In this document: piece after piece, positions 17,484 through 25,075 of the stretch
Position numbering within the stretch: position 1 is the stretch's first letter
Layout of the letters: each line of letters begins with the position of its first letter
NCBI RefSeq assembly: GCF_000337335.1
Contig: NZ_AOJN01000039.1
Location: forward strand, 85,767-144,124
Length of the DNA: 58,358 nt
DNA from: Halorubrum distributum JCM 10118
GTDB lineage: Archaea; Halobacteriota; Halobacteria; Halobacteriales; Haloferacaceae
Direction of reading: 5' to 3'
Position numbers and translations under genes: made by a program
Notes under the pieces: model-generated
Seen by the model: the letters and a program-made list of their open reading frames with translations, nothing else
Database searches by the model: none
What the model was told of the DNA's origin: nothing

Positions 17484-19016
17484 CTACGCGCCGTCCTCGG
17501 CGGCGTCGGGATCGAACAGGTCCGCGTCCTCCGGCAGCGGCTCCTCGGCGGCCCGCAGCGACAGCTCGATCCGGCTGCCGCCGGCCTTGCTCTCGGCGAT
17601 GTCGAGGCTCCCGCCCCCGGCGGTGACGATCCAGTTCACGTACCAGAGGCCGAGCCCGCTCGCGTGGTCCAGCGGCGTTTCCTCGCCGGTGAGCACGGCG
17701 CGCTCGGCCGGCGGGATCCCCGGGCCGTCGTCCGCGACGACGAGCGAGACCCACGACTCGCTCGGCAGCTCCGCGGCCGAGATCCGTACCCGCGGGTCGT
17801 CGGCGTCGTTGTGCCGGACCGCGTTGTCGACGAGCTCGGTGATCGCCTCGGGGAGGTACGCGACCGCGGAGACGGCGATCCCCTCGGGGACGTCGACGTC
17901 GACGGCCGCGCGCTCGCGGATCTCCGGCGGGAGCGATTCGAGCGCCGCGTCGACCGCGGGCGCGAGCGCGACCGGCCGCGGCGAGGGGCGCTGAGAGAGC
18001 AGCCGCTCCACTTTCCGCGAGGTCTCGCCGAGGCGCAGCAGCCGCTCGGCGGTGTCGACGACCCGCTCGAGCTGTCCCGTCAGCTCGGGGTCGTCGACGG
18101 CCTCGATTGCCCGGCCGGTAAACCCGGTGACGACGTTGAGGTCGTTCCGGAAGTTGTGTCGGAGGACGCGGGTCAACACCGCGAGCCGCTCCTCCCGGAG
18201 CGACGCCTCGGTGAGGTCCTCGCCGACGCCGACGGCGCCCACGACCCGGTCGCCGTCGGTGACGGGACCGACGGAGAGCCGGTAGGGGACGCGTTCGCCG
18301 GAGCGGGTGAGCAGCCGCGCCTCTCGAGACACGGTCTCTCCCTCGCGGTACACCCGGGAGAGCGCGTCGGTCACGCGGCCGCCCGTCTCCTCGTCGAACA
18401 GCGAGGCGAGCGCCCGCCCCGAGAGCGACTCGGGGTCGTAGCCGGAGTCGGCCGCCAGCCGGCCGTTCCACCGCGCGAGCGTCCCCTCCTCGGTACACCG
18501 GAACAGCGCGAGCGGGACCGTCTCGGCGAGCGCGTCGACGAGCCGGCGTTCGGCGTCGCGCTCGGTCTCGGCGGCGACGCGGGCGGTGGCGTCGGAGAGG
18601 CCGACGACGAGCCACTCGTCGCCGGCGATCGTCGCCGCGTGGAGCGCCCCGTCGACCCGCAGTCCCGGGCTCCCGAGCCGGAGGTTCCACTCGAACCGCT
18701 CGACCGGGGCGTCGGCCCCGTCGGACCCGGGAAGCCGGGCGGCCGCCGCGGCGACCTCGGCGATCGACTCCCCGGAAACGGTGACGTCGTTCTCACCGAT
18801 GTCGGGGAGGCCCATCAGGGTCAGCGTGCCGCGGTCGTGCCCGAGGAGGTCGGCCGCGGGCGCGTTCGCGGCCCGGATCGTCAGCGTCTCCGGATCGCAG
18901 ACGAGCGTCGGGGTCGGAATCGCCTCGACGAACGCCCGGAGGATCCCGGTCGGGACGGCGTCGCCGCTCGACGACTGTCGGTCGTCGGCCGACGGATCTC
19001 CCCTCCGGTCCCCCAT
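17484..19016 (-). CDS. PAS-domain sensor histidine kinase
   Basis: A 510-residue soluble sensor kinase without membrane helices. Two PAS domains (about 25-140, with PTPTLVCDPETLTIRAANAP; and about 155-275, with RCTEEGTLARWN and RLSVGPVTDGDRVVGAVGVG) precede a dimerisation/phosphoacceptor helix with RHNFRNDLNVVTGF, and a HATPase domain with ELVDNAVRHND, VVADDGPGIP and GLGLWYVNWIV. The RHNFRNDLNV form is typical of haloarchaeal kinases. No response regulator is adjacent, so the partner and signal are unknown. A TATA-like CATAAACACATAT lies about 27 bases upstream. Confidence 0.9.
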   Translation of the reverse strand: MGDRRGDPSADDRQSSSGDAVPTGILRAFVEAIPTPTLVCDPETLTIRAANAPAADLLGHDRGTLTLMGLPDIGENDVTVSGESIAEVAAAAARLPGSDGADAPVERFEWNLRLGSPGLRVDGALHAATIAGDEWLVVGLSDATARVAAETERDAERRLVDALAETVPLALFRCTEEGTLARWNGRLAADSGYDPESLSGRALASLFDEETGGRVTDALSRVYREGETVSREARLLTRSGERVPYRLSVGPVTDGDRVVGAVGVGEDLTEASLREERLAVLTRVLRHNFRNDLNVVTGFTGRAIEAVDDPELTGQLERVVDTAERLLRLGETSRKVERLLSQRPSPRPVALAPAVDAALESLPPEIRERAAVDVDVPEGIAVSAVAYLPEAITELVDNAVRHNDADDPRVRISAAELPSESWVSLVVADDGPGIPPAERAVLTGEETPLDHASGLGLWYVNWIVTAGGGSLDIAESKAGGSRIELSLRAAEEPLPEDADLFDPDAAEDGA

Positions 19017-19103
19017 CTGTCGACAAGGGAGACACTCCGCCCATATGTGTTTATGGTTTTATGATTCCCGCCGGTCCGGAAACGGCTGTCGGCCCGAAAC
19101 CGG

Positions 19104-21701
19104 TCAGTCCGCCTTGGCCTGCCAGTCGCGGACGGTGTCGGCACCCACGCCGTCGACGTCGCTCGCGAGGTCGTCCGGGTCGGCCGACTTGAGCTCGTCG
19201 ACGCCGTCGACGCCGGCGTCTTTCAGCTTCGCGGCGGTCTTCTCGCCGATCCCCTCGACCGCCTGGAGCTCCGACCCCTCCTGGCGGGCCGTGAACTCGC
19301 GGTAGTTACAGATCGGACAGCCGAGCTCCCACGGCTCGTCGCCGGAGTGGACGCGGAGGTGCGGAAGGTCGTGCTCCTCGCAGGTCTCGTCGGTGACCTC
19401 GATCTCGCCGCGCCGGGGGAGCGGCAGCGAGTAGTCGCAGTCGGGGTAGCGCGTACAGCCGACGAGCCGGGAGCCCGAGCGGAGTCGTTTGATCGCGAGG
19501 TCTCCCCCGTGCTCCTCGCCGCAGTCGGGGCAAGTCCCGATCACCTCGTCCTCCTGCTCGTCGGCCTCGTCGGCCTTACACTGCGGGCAGCCGTGGACGA
19601 ACGTCTTCCGGCCGGCGAGCATCTTCACGTGGCGGAGCTCGTGGTCCTCGCAGGTCTCGTCGAGGATGAGCGGCTTCCCGGTCGACGGGAGCGGGAGCGT
19701 GTACTCGCAGTCGGGGTAGCCGTCGCAGCCGACGAAGTACGACCCCTGCCGCGACTTCCGGACGAGGAGGTCCGCGCCGCACTCCGGGCAGGGACCGAGC
19801 GTCTTGTCCGCCTTCAGCGAGTTCTGGAGGTGGTCGCCGACCGCCTCGCGCGACTCGGTGAGGTCGTCGAACACGCGCGAGAGCAGCTCGCGGGAGGCCT
19901 CGGTCACCTCGTCGTAGGCCTTCTCCCCGGCCGCGATGGCCGCCATGTCCTGTTCGAGCTGGGCTGTCATCTCCTCGCTCACGATCCGGTCGGCGAACTC
20001 CTCGGCGGCCTCGACGACCGCCTCGGCGAGCCGCGTCGGCCGGGGCGGGTCGCTCTCGACGTAGTTGCGGTCGTACAGCTTCTCGATGGTCCGGTGGCGG
20101 GTCGCCTTCGTGCCGAGCTGTCGCTTCTCCATCTCCTCGATGAGCCGCGACTGGCCGTAGCGCCGCGGGGGTTGGGTCTCCTTCCCCTCGGTGGCGCGGT
20201 CCGACAGCGACAGCGTCTCGCCGACCTCGACGTCCGGGACGATCCGCTCGTCGCTGGAGCGGTACGGATAGACGTCGTGGTAGCCGGCCTCCAGCAGCCG
20301 CTTCCCGTTGGCCTTCAGCCGCAGGCCGCCGTCGGCGACGAGGTCGGCCGGCTTCGCCGCGTCGTCCGGATTTCGGAGGGCTGCGAGCCCGTCGGCGGTC
20401 TCGGCGATGGGCGTCGCCTCGCCGTTCGCGAGCGCGACGACGCGCAGCCGCTCCCAGGTGGCCGGGTCGGCGCAGGTGGCGAGGAACCGGCGGACGATCA
20501 GCTCGTACACCTCCCACTCGTCGTCCGAGAGGTCCGAGGCCGAGGGGAGCTCGCCGGTTGGGTGGATCGGCGGGTGGTCGGTCGTCTCCTCGTCGCCCTC
20601 GGTCGGCTCGATCTCGTCGTCGCCGTCGAGCAGGCTCGCCGCGTCCGTCCCGAACGTCGAGGCCGCCGAGAGCTCCTCGATCAGCTCCGCGGGCTCCAGA
20701 TCCTCGGGATACACCGTGTTGTCCGTCCGCGGGTAGGTAACGTAGCCGGCGGTGTAGAGGTCCTCCGCGAGCGACATAGCGCGCTGCGCGGAGTAGCCGA
20801 GCGACCCCGCCGCGCGGATGAACGCGGTGGTGTTGAACGGCGTCGGCGGGTCGTCGGTCTGGGTGCGGCGGTCGACGTCGTCGACGGTCGCCGCGTCGGC
20901 GGCGGCGAGGGCCTCGGTGAGCACCTCCGCGACGTCGCCGTCCCAGACGCGCTCGCGCTCGTTGCCCTCGTCGTTCAGGTAGAAGTAGCGCGCCTCGAAC
21001 GGGTCGCCGCCGGACTTCGCCAGCTCGCCGGTCAGCTCCCAGTAGGACTCGGGGTCGAACGCCTGGATCTCGCGCTCGCGGTCGACGATGAGCTTGAGCG
21101 TCGGCCCCTGGACCCGGCCCACCGAGATGAAGTCGTCGCCGAGCTGGCGGGCGGACAGGGAGAGGAACCGCGTCAGTGCGGCGCCCCACGTGAGGTCGAT
21201 GGTCTGGCGGGCCTCGCCCGCGGCCGCCAGCTCGAAGTCGAGGTCGTCGGGGTTCGCGAACGCCTCCTGCACCTCGTTTTCGGTGATCGAGGAGAAGCGC
21301 ACGCGGTCGACGGGCACGTCCTCGTTCACCTCGCGGACGAGCTCGTACGCCTCCTTGCCGATCAGCTCGCCCTCGCGGTCGTAGTCGGTCGCGATGACGA
21401 CCCGGGAGGCGTTGCGCGCGAGCCGGCGCAGCGCGGCGACGATCCCCTCCTTCGTCGGCGTCTTGGTGACGGGCGCGTCGATCAGCTCGACCGGCTCGAC
21501 GTCGCGCCAGTCGTTGTACTCGGCGGGGAAGTCGACACCGACGACGTGGCCGGAGAGCCCGATGCACCGCTTGCCGCCCCACTCGTAGACGTTGACGTCG
21601 TTCATCCGCTCCGCGGTCGCGGACTCGCCGCTCAGGATGTCGGCGATGCGCCGCGCCGCGTTGTCCTTCTCCGTGATTATCAGCTCGGGGCCGCGACTCA
21701 T
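19104..21701 (-). CDS. topA: DNA topoisomerase I (type IA)
   Basis: An 865-residue type IA topoisomerase that relaxes negative supercoils. The TOPRIM domain has IITEKDNAARRIADIL and ATDYDREGELIG; the active-site Tyr is in AGYVTYPRTDN. RYGQSRLIEEMEKRQLGTKA and HPPIHPTG are conserved. C-terminal zinc ribbons carry CPECGADLLVRKSRQGSYFV, CPQCK/CPDCGEEHGG and CTRYPDCDYS. A helix-hairpin-helix end (LQAVEGIGEKTAAKLKDAG) closes the protein. A TATA-like CTTTAGAC lies about 28-30 bases upstream. Confidence 0.95.
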   Translation of the reverse strand: MSRGPELIITEKDNAARRIADILSGESATAERMNDVNVYEWGGKRCIGLSGHVVGVDFPAEYNDWRDVEPVELIDAPVTKTPTKEGIVAALRRLARNASRVVIATDYDREGELIGKEAYELVREVNEDVPVDRVRFSSITENEVQEAFANPDDLDFELAAAGEARQTIDLTWGAALTRFLSLSARQLGDDFISVGRVQGPTLKLIVDREREIQAFDPESYWELTGELAKSGGDPFEARYFYLNDEGNERERVWDGDVAEVLTEALAAADAATVDDVDRRTQTDDPPTPFNTTAFIRAAGSLGYSAQRAMSLAEDLYTAGYVTYPRTDNTVYPEDLEPAELIEELSAASTFGTDAASLLDGDDEIEPTEGDEETTDHPPIHPTGELPSASDLSDDEWEVYELIVRRFLATCADPATWERLRVVALANGEATPIAETADGLAALRNPDDAAKPADLVADGGLRLKANGKRLLEAGYHDVYPYRSSDERIVPDVEVGETLSLSDRATEGKETQPPRRYGQSRLIEEMEKRQLGTKATRHRTIEKLYDRNYVESDPPRPTRLAEAVVEAAEEFADRIVSEEMTAQLEQDMAAIAAGEKAYDEVTEASRELLSRVFDDLTESREAVGDHLQNSLKADKTLGPCPECGADLLVRKSRQGSYFVGCDGYPDCEYTLPLPSTGKPLILDETCEDHELRHVKMLAGRKTFVHGCPQCKADEADEQEDEVIGTCPDCGEEHGGDLAIKRLRSGSRLVGCTRYPDCDYSLPLPRRGEIEVTDETCEEHDLPHLRVHSGDEPWELGCPICNYREFTARQEGSELQAVEGIGEKTAAKLKDAGVDGVDELKSADPDDLASDVDGVGADTVRDWQAKAD

Positions 21702-21803
21702 TGCGCCGAGATACGCCGCTCCCGGGTCTAAAGCTTTCGCGACGCGAGATTGCGGGCAGGCTCGGGGACGGACGGCCTCAGAAAACGAATCGGGACGCGA
21801 CCG

Positions 21804-21971
21804 TCACCGGGCCGCGTCGTCGGACTCGGCGAGGAACTCCGCGTCTGTGGCCTCGACATACGGCTCCGGCGGTTCGTCGTCCGCGTCGAGTTCGCGCCGT
21901 GCGAGGTGGTTCTCGAGTTGGCGGCGCTTGTTCCTCCCTTTCCGCTCGCGGCCCGATTTCGTGTCTGGCAT
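21804..21971 (-). CDS. small charged haloarchaeal protein
   Basis: A 55-residue protein with a basic N-terminal half (MPDTKSGRERKGRNKRRQLE) and an acidic C-terminal half (DADDEPPEPYVEATDAEFLA). It has no Cys, no membrane helix and no recognised domain. The ATG at 21971 is supported by a TATA-like CATATGTATG about 27 bases upstream. Small proteins with this charge split recur in haloarchaea, but I cannot assign a role. It sits between topA and structured element copy B. Confidence 0.6.
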   Translation of the reverse strand: MPDTKSGRERKGRNKRRQLENHLARRELDADDEPPEPYVEATDAEFLAESDDAAR

Positions 21972-22120
21972 CGTCACCCGTGTCAACTCCCCCCATACAT
22001 ATGAATCTTGTGTCGGTGTGTGGACGCATCCGCGAGCGGGGGAGGGGACGCCATCGGAGCAGCGCAGCCCGACGACAATAACTGAGTGTTTAAATATCGA
22101 CGGCCGGCAGCGACAATTAC

Positions 22121-22510
22121 TTATAAATAAACGATGCGGTCGGCGCGTGCCTGCGAGCGGCCGCAGGCCGCGAGCAGCACCGCGCGAGGGAGTCAGTCGG
22201 CGGAGCGAAGCGACGGCGACTGACGAGGCTGGGGAGGCGTGAGGCTGCGGTCCCGCGAGCGACCGGAGGGAGCGAGCGGGAGTACGGAAGACGCAGCGCC
22301 GAGCGAAGCGAGGCGACCGTCTTCCGGCGGTGCTGTGCGGTGCGGGGGTGGGACTCAAAGGGGCAGCTGCGAGGGCGGCGTAGGCGACGCAAGCACCGCA
22401 GGAGCGAGTGAAACGAGCGACGAGGAGCGCAGCGAGCGTACGCCGCCCTCGCAGCTGGGGCTTTGGAGGTGGTGTCCGACGCCGATCCGTAATCGTCCAT
22501 TTATAAACAA
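22121..22510 (+). repeat. structured dispersed element, copy B (with extra hairpin domain)
   Basis: Second copy, filling most of a 765-base gene-free gap. Left TATA-like TTATAAATAA (22121-22130). 5' arms GCGCGTGC and GCACCGCGC enclose GCGGCC-GCA-GGCCGC (22157-22171). An 11-bp hairpin (22192-22224, one G-G mismatch) has loop GAGCGAAGCGA. Unlike A and C, about 80 bases (22248-22332) add two hairpins: TCCCGC/GCGGGA and CGGAAGACG/CGTCTTCCG, the latter again with GAGCGAAGCGA inside. The core is CAAAG/CTTTG, GGG/GGG, then a perfect 19-bp stem (22364-22382/22439-22457) with several base-pair changes relative to A. Right border ATTTATAAAC at 22499-22508. Confidence 0.8.
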
Positions 22511-22546
22511 TCAACAGCGCACCGCTCGGTTGTTTATAAATGGACG
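22494..22546. repeat. 17-bp perfect inverted repeat containing TATA motifs
   Basis: CGTCCATTTATAAACAA (22494-22510) and its exact reverse complement (22530-22546) flank 19 bases. Each arm holds a TTTATAA, so the pair could form two back-to-back promoters, a cruciform, or the end of an inserted element. It overlaps the right border of element copy B. Confidence 0.85.
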
Positions 22547-22615
22547 GCCCATCAGCATCGCCGACACCGAACTCGCTCGTCGCTGCCGCTCCTCGCTCGT
22601 AGTCGGCGTCGACAG

Positions 22616-22639
22616 AACGCCAGGAGAGGGAGTTGAACC
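22616..22639. repeat. partial direct duplicate of the tRNA-Ser 3' end (possible att scar)
   Basis: This 24-base stretch repeats 22733-22756, the 3' end of tRNA-Ser, with one mismatch (AACGCCAGGAGAGGGA then TTGAACC). A short inverted copy of the T-arm, TTCAAATCCCTC, lies at 22669-22680. Archaeal integrases commonly leave tRNA 3'-end duplications. No integrase gene lies between the copies, so this would be a scar or a decayed site. Confidence 0.6.
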
Positions 22640-22687
22640 TCAGTCGTTCCGCTCGCTTCACTCCCTGATTCAAATCCCTCAGTCTCG

Positions 22688-22735
22688 GTTTTCGACGAAC
22701 GGCTCGCTACGCTCGCCGTGTTGTTCGTCGAAAAC
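22688..22735 (-). other. 13-bp hairpin abutting the tRNA-Ser 3' end
   Basis: GTTTTCGACGAAC (22688-22700) and GTTCGTCGAAAAC (22723-22735) are perfect reverse complements with a 22-base loop and end exactly where the mature tRNA begins at 22736. It may be a trailer structure for tRNA 3' processing or termination, or part of the duplicated att-like region. Confidence 0.65.
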
Positions 22736-22816
22736 GCCAGGAGAGGGATTTGAACCCCCGATCCCGGATGGGAACACGCTTTCCAGGCGTGCGCCTTACC
22801 ACTCGGCCATCCTGGC
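22736..22816 (-). tRNA. tRNA-Ser (anticodon GGA)
   Basis: An 81-base class II tRNA read on the minus strand. Acceptor arms GCCAGGA and TCCTGGC pair fully, the D arm is GCC/GGC, the anticodon stem CACGC/GCGTG encloses loop CTGGAAA (anticodon GGA, codons UCC/UCU), a variable arm TCCC/GGGA is present, and the T loop is TTCAAAT. CCA is not encoded and no intron is seen. Confidence 0.95.
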
Positions 22817-22843
22817 TCACGCGGAGATAATCCGGTGTGACTG

Positions 22844-23137
22844 TTAAGTCCTTCTTTTCGCACGCACCCGGGCCTCGGCGAGGTACGTAATACCGGCCGA
22901 CGCGGCCGCGACTGCGAACCCGACCAGCACCAGTCCCCCGAACCCGACGGGCAGCGATCCGGGACCGAGAAGCCGGTATCCCTGCGCGAGCACGAGGAAG
23001 GCGAACCCGCCGACGATCCCCCACAGCGCCGCGGAGCGCGCTCTGGCGCGCGGGGTGGCCGCCGCGCCGGGTGCCGGGGCGGACCCGTCGGTCACGGCGT
23101 CCGGCTCGCTCCCCCACTCCCCCTCGCCGTCGGCCAT
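22844..23137 (-). CDS. small two-helix membrane protein
   Basis: A 97-residue protein with an acidic, Ala/Pro-rich N-terminus (about 1-35) and two hydrophobic helices, ALWGIVGGFAFLVLAQGYRL and VGFGGLVLVGFAVAAASAGI, ending in a basic RVRAKRRT tail, so the C-terminus is probably cytoplasmic. The ATG at 23137 directly touches the stop codon of ridA, so the two are probably co-transcribed. Function is unknown. Confidence 0.7.
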   Translation of the reverse strand: MADGEGEWGSEPDAVTDGSAPAPGAAATPRARARSAALWGIVGGFAFLVLAQGYRLLGPGSLPVGFGGLVLVGFAVAAASAGITYLAEARVRAKRRT

Positions 23138-23518
23138 CTACTCGACGACGGCGACCGCCTCGATCTCGACGCCGGCGCCCTTCGGGAGCGCCCCCGCCTC
23201 GACCGCGGAGCGGGCCGGCGGCGACTCGTCGAAGTAGCCGGCGTACGTCTCGTTCATCTCGTCGAAGTCCTCCATGTCGGCCATGAACACCGTCGTCTTG
23301 AGCACGTCCTCGGGCCCGGCGCCCGCCTCCTCCAGCACCGCGAGGAGGTTGTCGAGCGCCTGCTCGGTCTGGTCCGCGATCGACGCGTCGTCGAGGAGGT
23401 CCCCCTCGGGCGTGAGCGGGATCTGCCCGGCCGTGAACACGAGGTCGCCGTCGGTCGTCGCCTGACTGTACGCGCCCACCGCCGCCGGGGCGTCGTCCGT
23501 GTGGATGGTCTCCTTCAT
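23138..23518 (-). CDS. ridA: RidA family enamine/imine deaminase
   Basis: A 126-residue YjgF/YER057c/UK114 protein that hydrolyses reactive enamines and imines such as 2-aminoacrylate released by threonine or serine dehydratases. Conserved features are AVGAYSQA, FTAGQIPLTPEGDL, and the catalytic Arg in PPARSAVEAGALPKGAGVEIE. It acts as a soluble trimer. A threonine ammonia-lyase, a source of its substrate, is encoded elsewhere in this window. Confidence 0.93.
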   Translation of the reverse strand: MKETIHTDDAPAAVGAYSQATTDGDLVFTAGQIPLTPEGDLLDDASIADQTEQALDNLLAVLEEAGAGPEDVLKTTVFMADMEDFDEMNETYAGYFDESPPARSAVEAGALPKGAGVEIEAVAVVE

Positions 23519-23570
23519 GCGGGTGCGCCTTCGACCGGCGGCCTCAAGAGTACTCTGGAGCGGCGCGCCC

Positions 23571-23635
23571 GACCCCGGCCGATCCCGACCGAACCGACCC
23601 CGGCCGATCCCGACCGAACCGACCCCGACCGAACC
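23571..23635. repeat. 25-base tandem repeat upstream of ridA
   Basis: The unit GACCCCGGCCGATCCCGACC plus GAACC occurs twice without change (23571-23595, 23596-23620) and a third time with 10 bases missing (23621-23635). It lies between the divergent ridA and zinc-ribbon genes and looks like slippage-type variation. Confidence 0.85.
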
Positions 23636-23689
23636 GGCCGACCTGTCCCACCGTCAGACACAAAACGCTCGGATGGTAACAGTACACAT

Positions 23690-24097
23690 ATGACGGGAGA
23701 TCAGCTCCTGCCGCTCGCCGCGGTGTTCGTCGGCGTAGCGGCGCTCAACCTCGCGGTGACGTGGCTCCTCGTTCGGCGGAACCGCGACCCCGCGGAGCTG
23801 TTCGGCTCGGTCGCGACCCGGTCGTCGGACGCGGACGGCGAGGGCGTCGGGCCGACGCTCGCGCTCGACCGCGACCCGAACGCCGATCCGGCGGCCGAGC
23901 CGGGCGAGACGAGCGACGGCGGCGGTGAAGACGGTCCCCCGCCGCTCGACGCCGACGGCGAGACGGTCGTCTGCCGGCACTGCGGCGCGGAGAACCGGAC
24001 CGGCTACCGGTACTGCCGGTGGTGCGTCCAGTCGGGGTTCGTCGACGAGGACGCCGGCGTCACCGCGGGGAGCGCGATGGCCGACCGGTCGCTGTGA
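23690..24097 (+). CDS. membrane-anchored zinc-ribbon protein
   Basis: A 135-residue protein with one N-terminal membrane helix (about 6-27, LPLAAVFVGVAALNLAVTWL), an acidic linker, and a zinc ribbon CRHCG...CRWC at about 98-115 (VVCRHCGAENRTGYRYCRWC). The ribbon should face the cytoplasm if the N-terminus is outside. The domain order resembles haloarchaeal DUF7577-type proteins (from memory). No function can be assigned. ATG 23690 is the only sensible start. Confidence 0.72.
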   Translation: MTGDQLLPLAAVFVGVAALNLAVTWLLVRRNRDPAELFGSVATRSSDADGEGVGPTLALDRDPNADPAAEPGETSDGGGEDGPPPLDADGETVVCRHCGAENRTGYRYCRWCVQSGFVDEDAGVTAGSAMADRSL

Positions 24098-24137
24098 GCG
24101 TTCGCGGCGGGTCGGCGAGGACGCCGGCCCGACCGAA

Positions 24138-24950
24138 TCAGGCCGCGTCGATCTGGCAGCCGGCCGCGTAGTCGATTCCCTCGATGCTGTCGATGCCCTC
24201 GTCGCCGCACACCGGGCAGTCCGGGTTGCGCGCGTACGGTACCGTCTCGAAGGAGAGATCCATCGCGTCGTAAAACAGCATCCGGCCGACGAGCGGGTCG
24301 CCAACGTCCATGATCAGCTTCACGGCCTCCGTCGCCTGGAGACAGCCGACCGTTCCCGGGAGGACGCCGAGGACGCCCGTGCTGGCGCAGTCGGGCACCG
24401 TCCCGGGCTCCGGCGGCTCCGGGAACAGACAGCGGTAGCAGGGGCCGTCGGGCGAGAGCGTCGTCACCTGCCCCTCGAACTTGTAGATGGCGCCGTGCGA
24501 CACCGGCACCCCTTCGATCCGGGCGGCGTCGTTCACCACGTAGCGGGTGGCGAAGTTGTCCGAGCAGTCGACGACGACGTCGTAGTCCGCGATCAGTTCC
24601 CGGGCGTTGCCCGCGTCGAGCCGCAGCTCGTGGCGCTCGACGTCGACGTCGGGGTTGAGGTTGGCGACGAACTCCGCCGCCGAGTCGACCTTCTTGCGCC
24701 CCACGTCGCCGTCGCCGTGGATCACCTGTCGCTGGAGGTTCGAGCGCTCGACGACGTCGTCGTCGACGATACCGATCGTCCCGACGCCCGCGGCCGCGAG
24801 GTACTGGATCGCCGGCGCGCCGAGCCCGCCCGCGCCCACGACGAGGACGCGGGCGTCGAGCAGCCGCTTTTGCCCCTCCGGGCCGACGTCGTCGAGGATG
24901 ACGTGCCGGGAGTAGCGGTCGAGCTGGGTCGCGTCGAGCGAGAGACTCAT
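24138..24950 (-). CDS. ubaA: ubiquitin-like protein activating enzyme UbaA (ThiF/MoeB/E1 family)
   Basis: A 270-residue E1-like enzyme that adenylates the C-terminal Gly of SAMP proteins for protein conjugation, tRNA thiolation and molybdopterin sulfur transfer. Nucleotide-binding motif VLVVGAGGLGAPAIQYL, Arg-finger region RSNLQRQVIH, the catalytic Cys region DCASTGVLGVLPG, and CxxC zinc pairs (CYRC, CPVC) are all present. Length is close to Haloferax UbaA. A TATA box ATTATATC lies 26 bases before ATG 24950. Confidence 0.93.
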   Translation of the reverse strand: MSLSLDATQLDRYSRHVILDDVGPEGQKRLLDARVLVVGAGGLGAPAIQYLAAAGVGTIGIVDDDVVERSNLQRQVIHGDGDVGRKKVDSAAEFVANLNPDVDVERHELRLDAGNARELIADYDVVVDCSDNFATRYVVNDAARIEGVPVSHGAIYKFEGQVTTLSPDGPCYRCLFPEPPEPGTVPDCASTGVLGVLPGTVGCLQATEAVKLIMDVGDPLVGRMLFYDAMDLSFETVPYARNPDCPVCGDEGIDSIEGIDYAAGCQIDAA

Positions 24951-25075
24951 GTCCGTGACCAGTGCCGGCGCAGATATAATCGTGTTCCCGATCGCCGGTC
25001 GGGGCGCCGCAACCGGTGTTCCCGAGGCGGCGCCGAGCGGCCAGCGCTTCCGTGGCGGCGCCGCGGGGTCCGCGG

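Noticed and set aside
23571..23635. CRISPR-like array
   Set aside because: The 25-base units are directly adjacent without spacers, so this is a simple tandem repeat.
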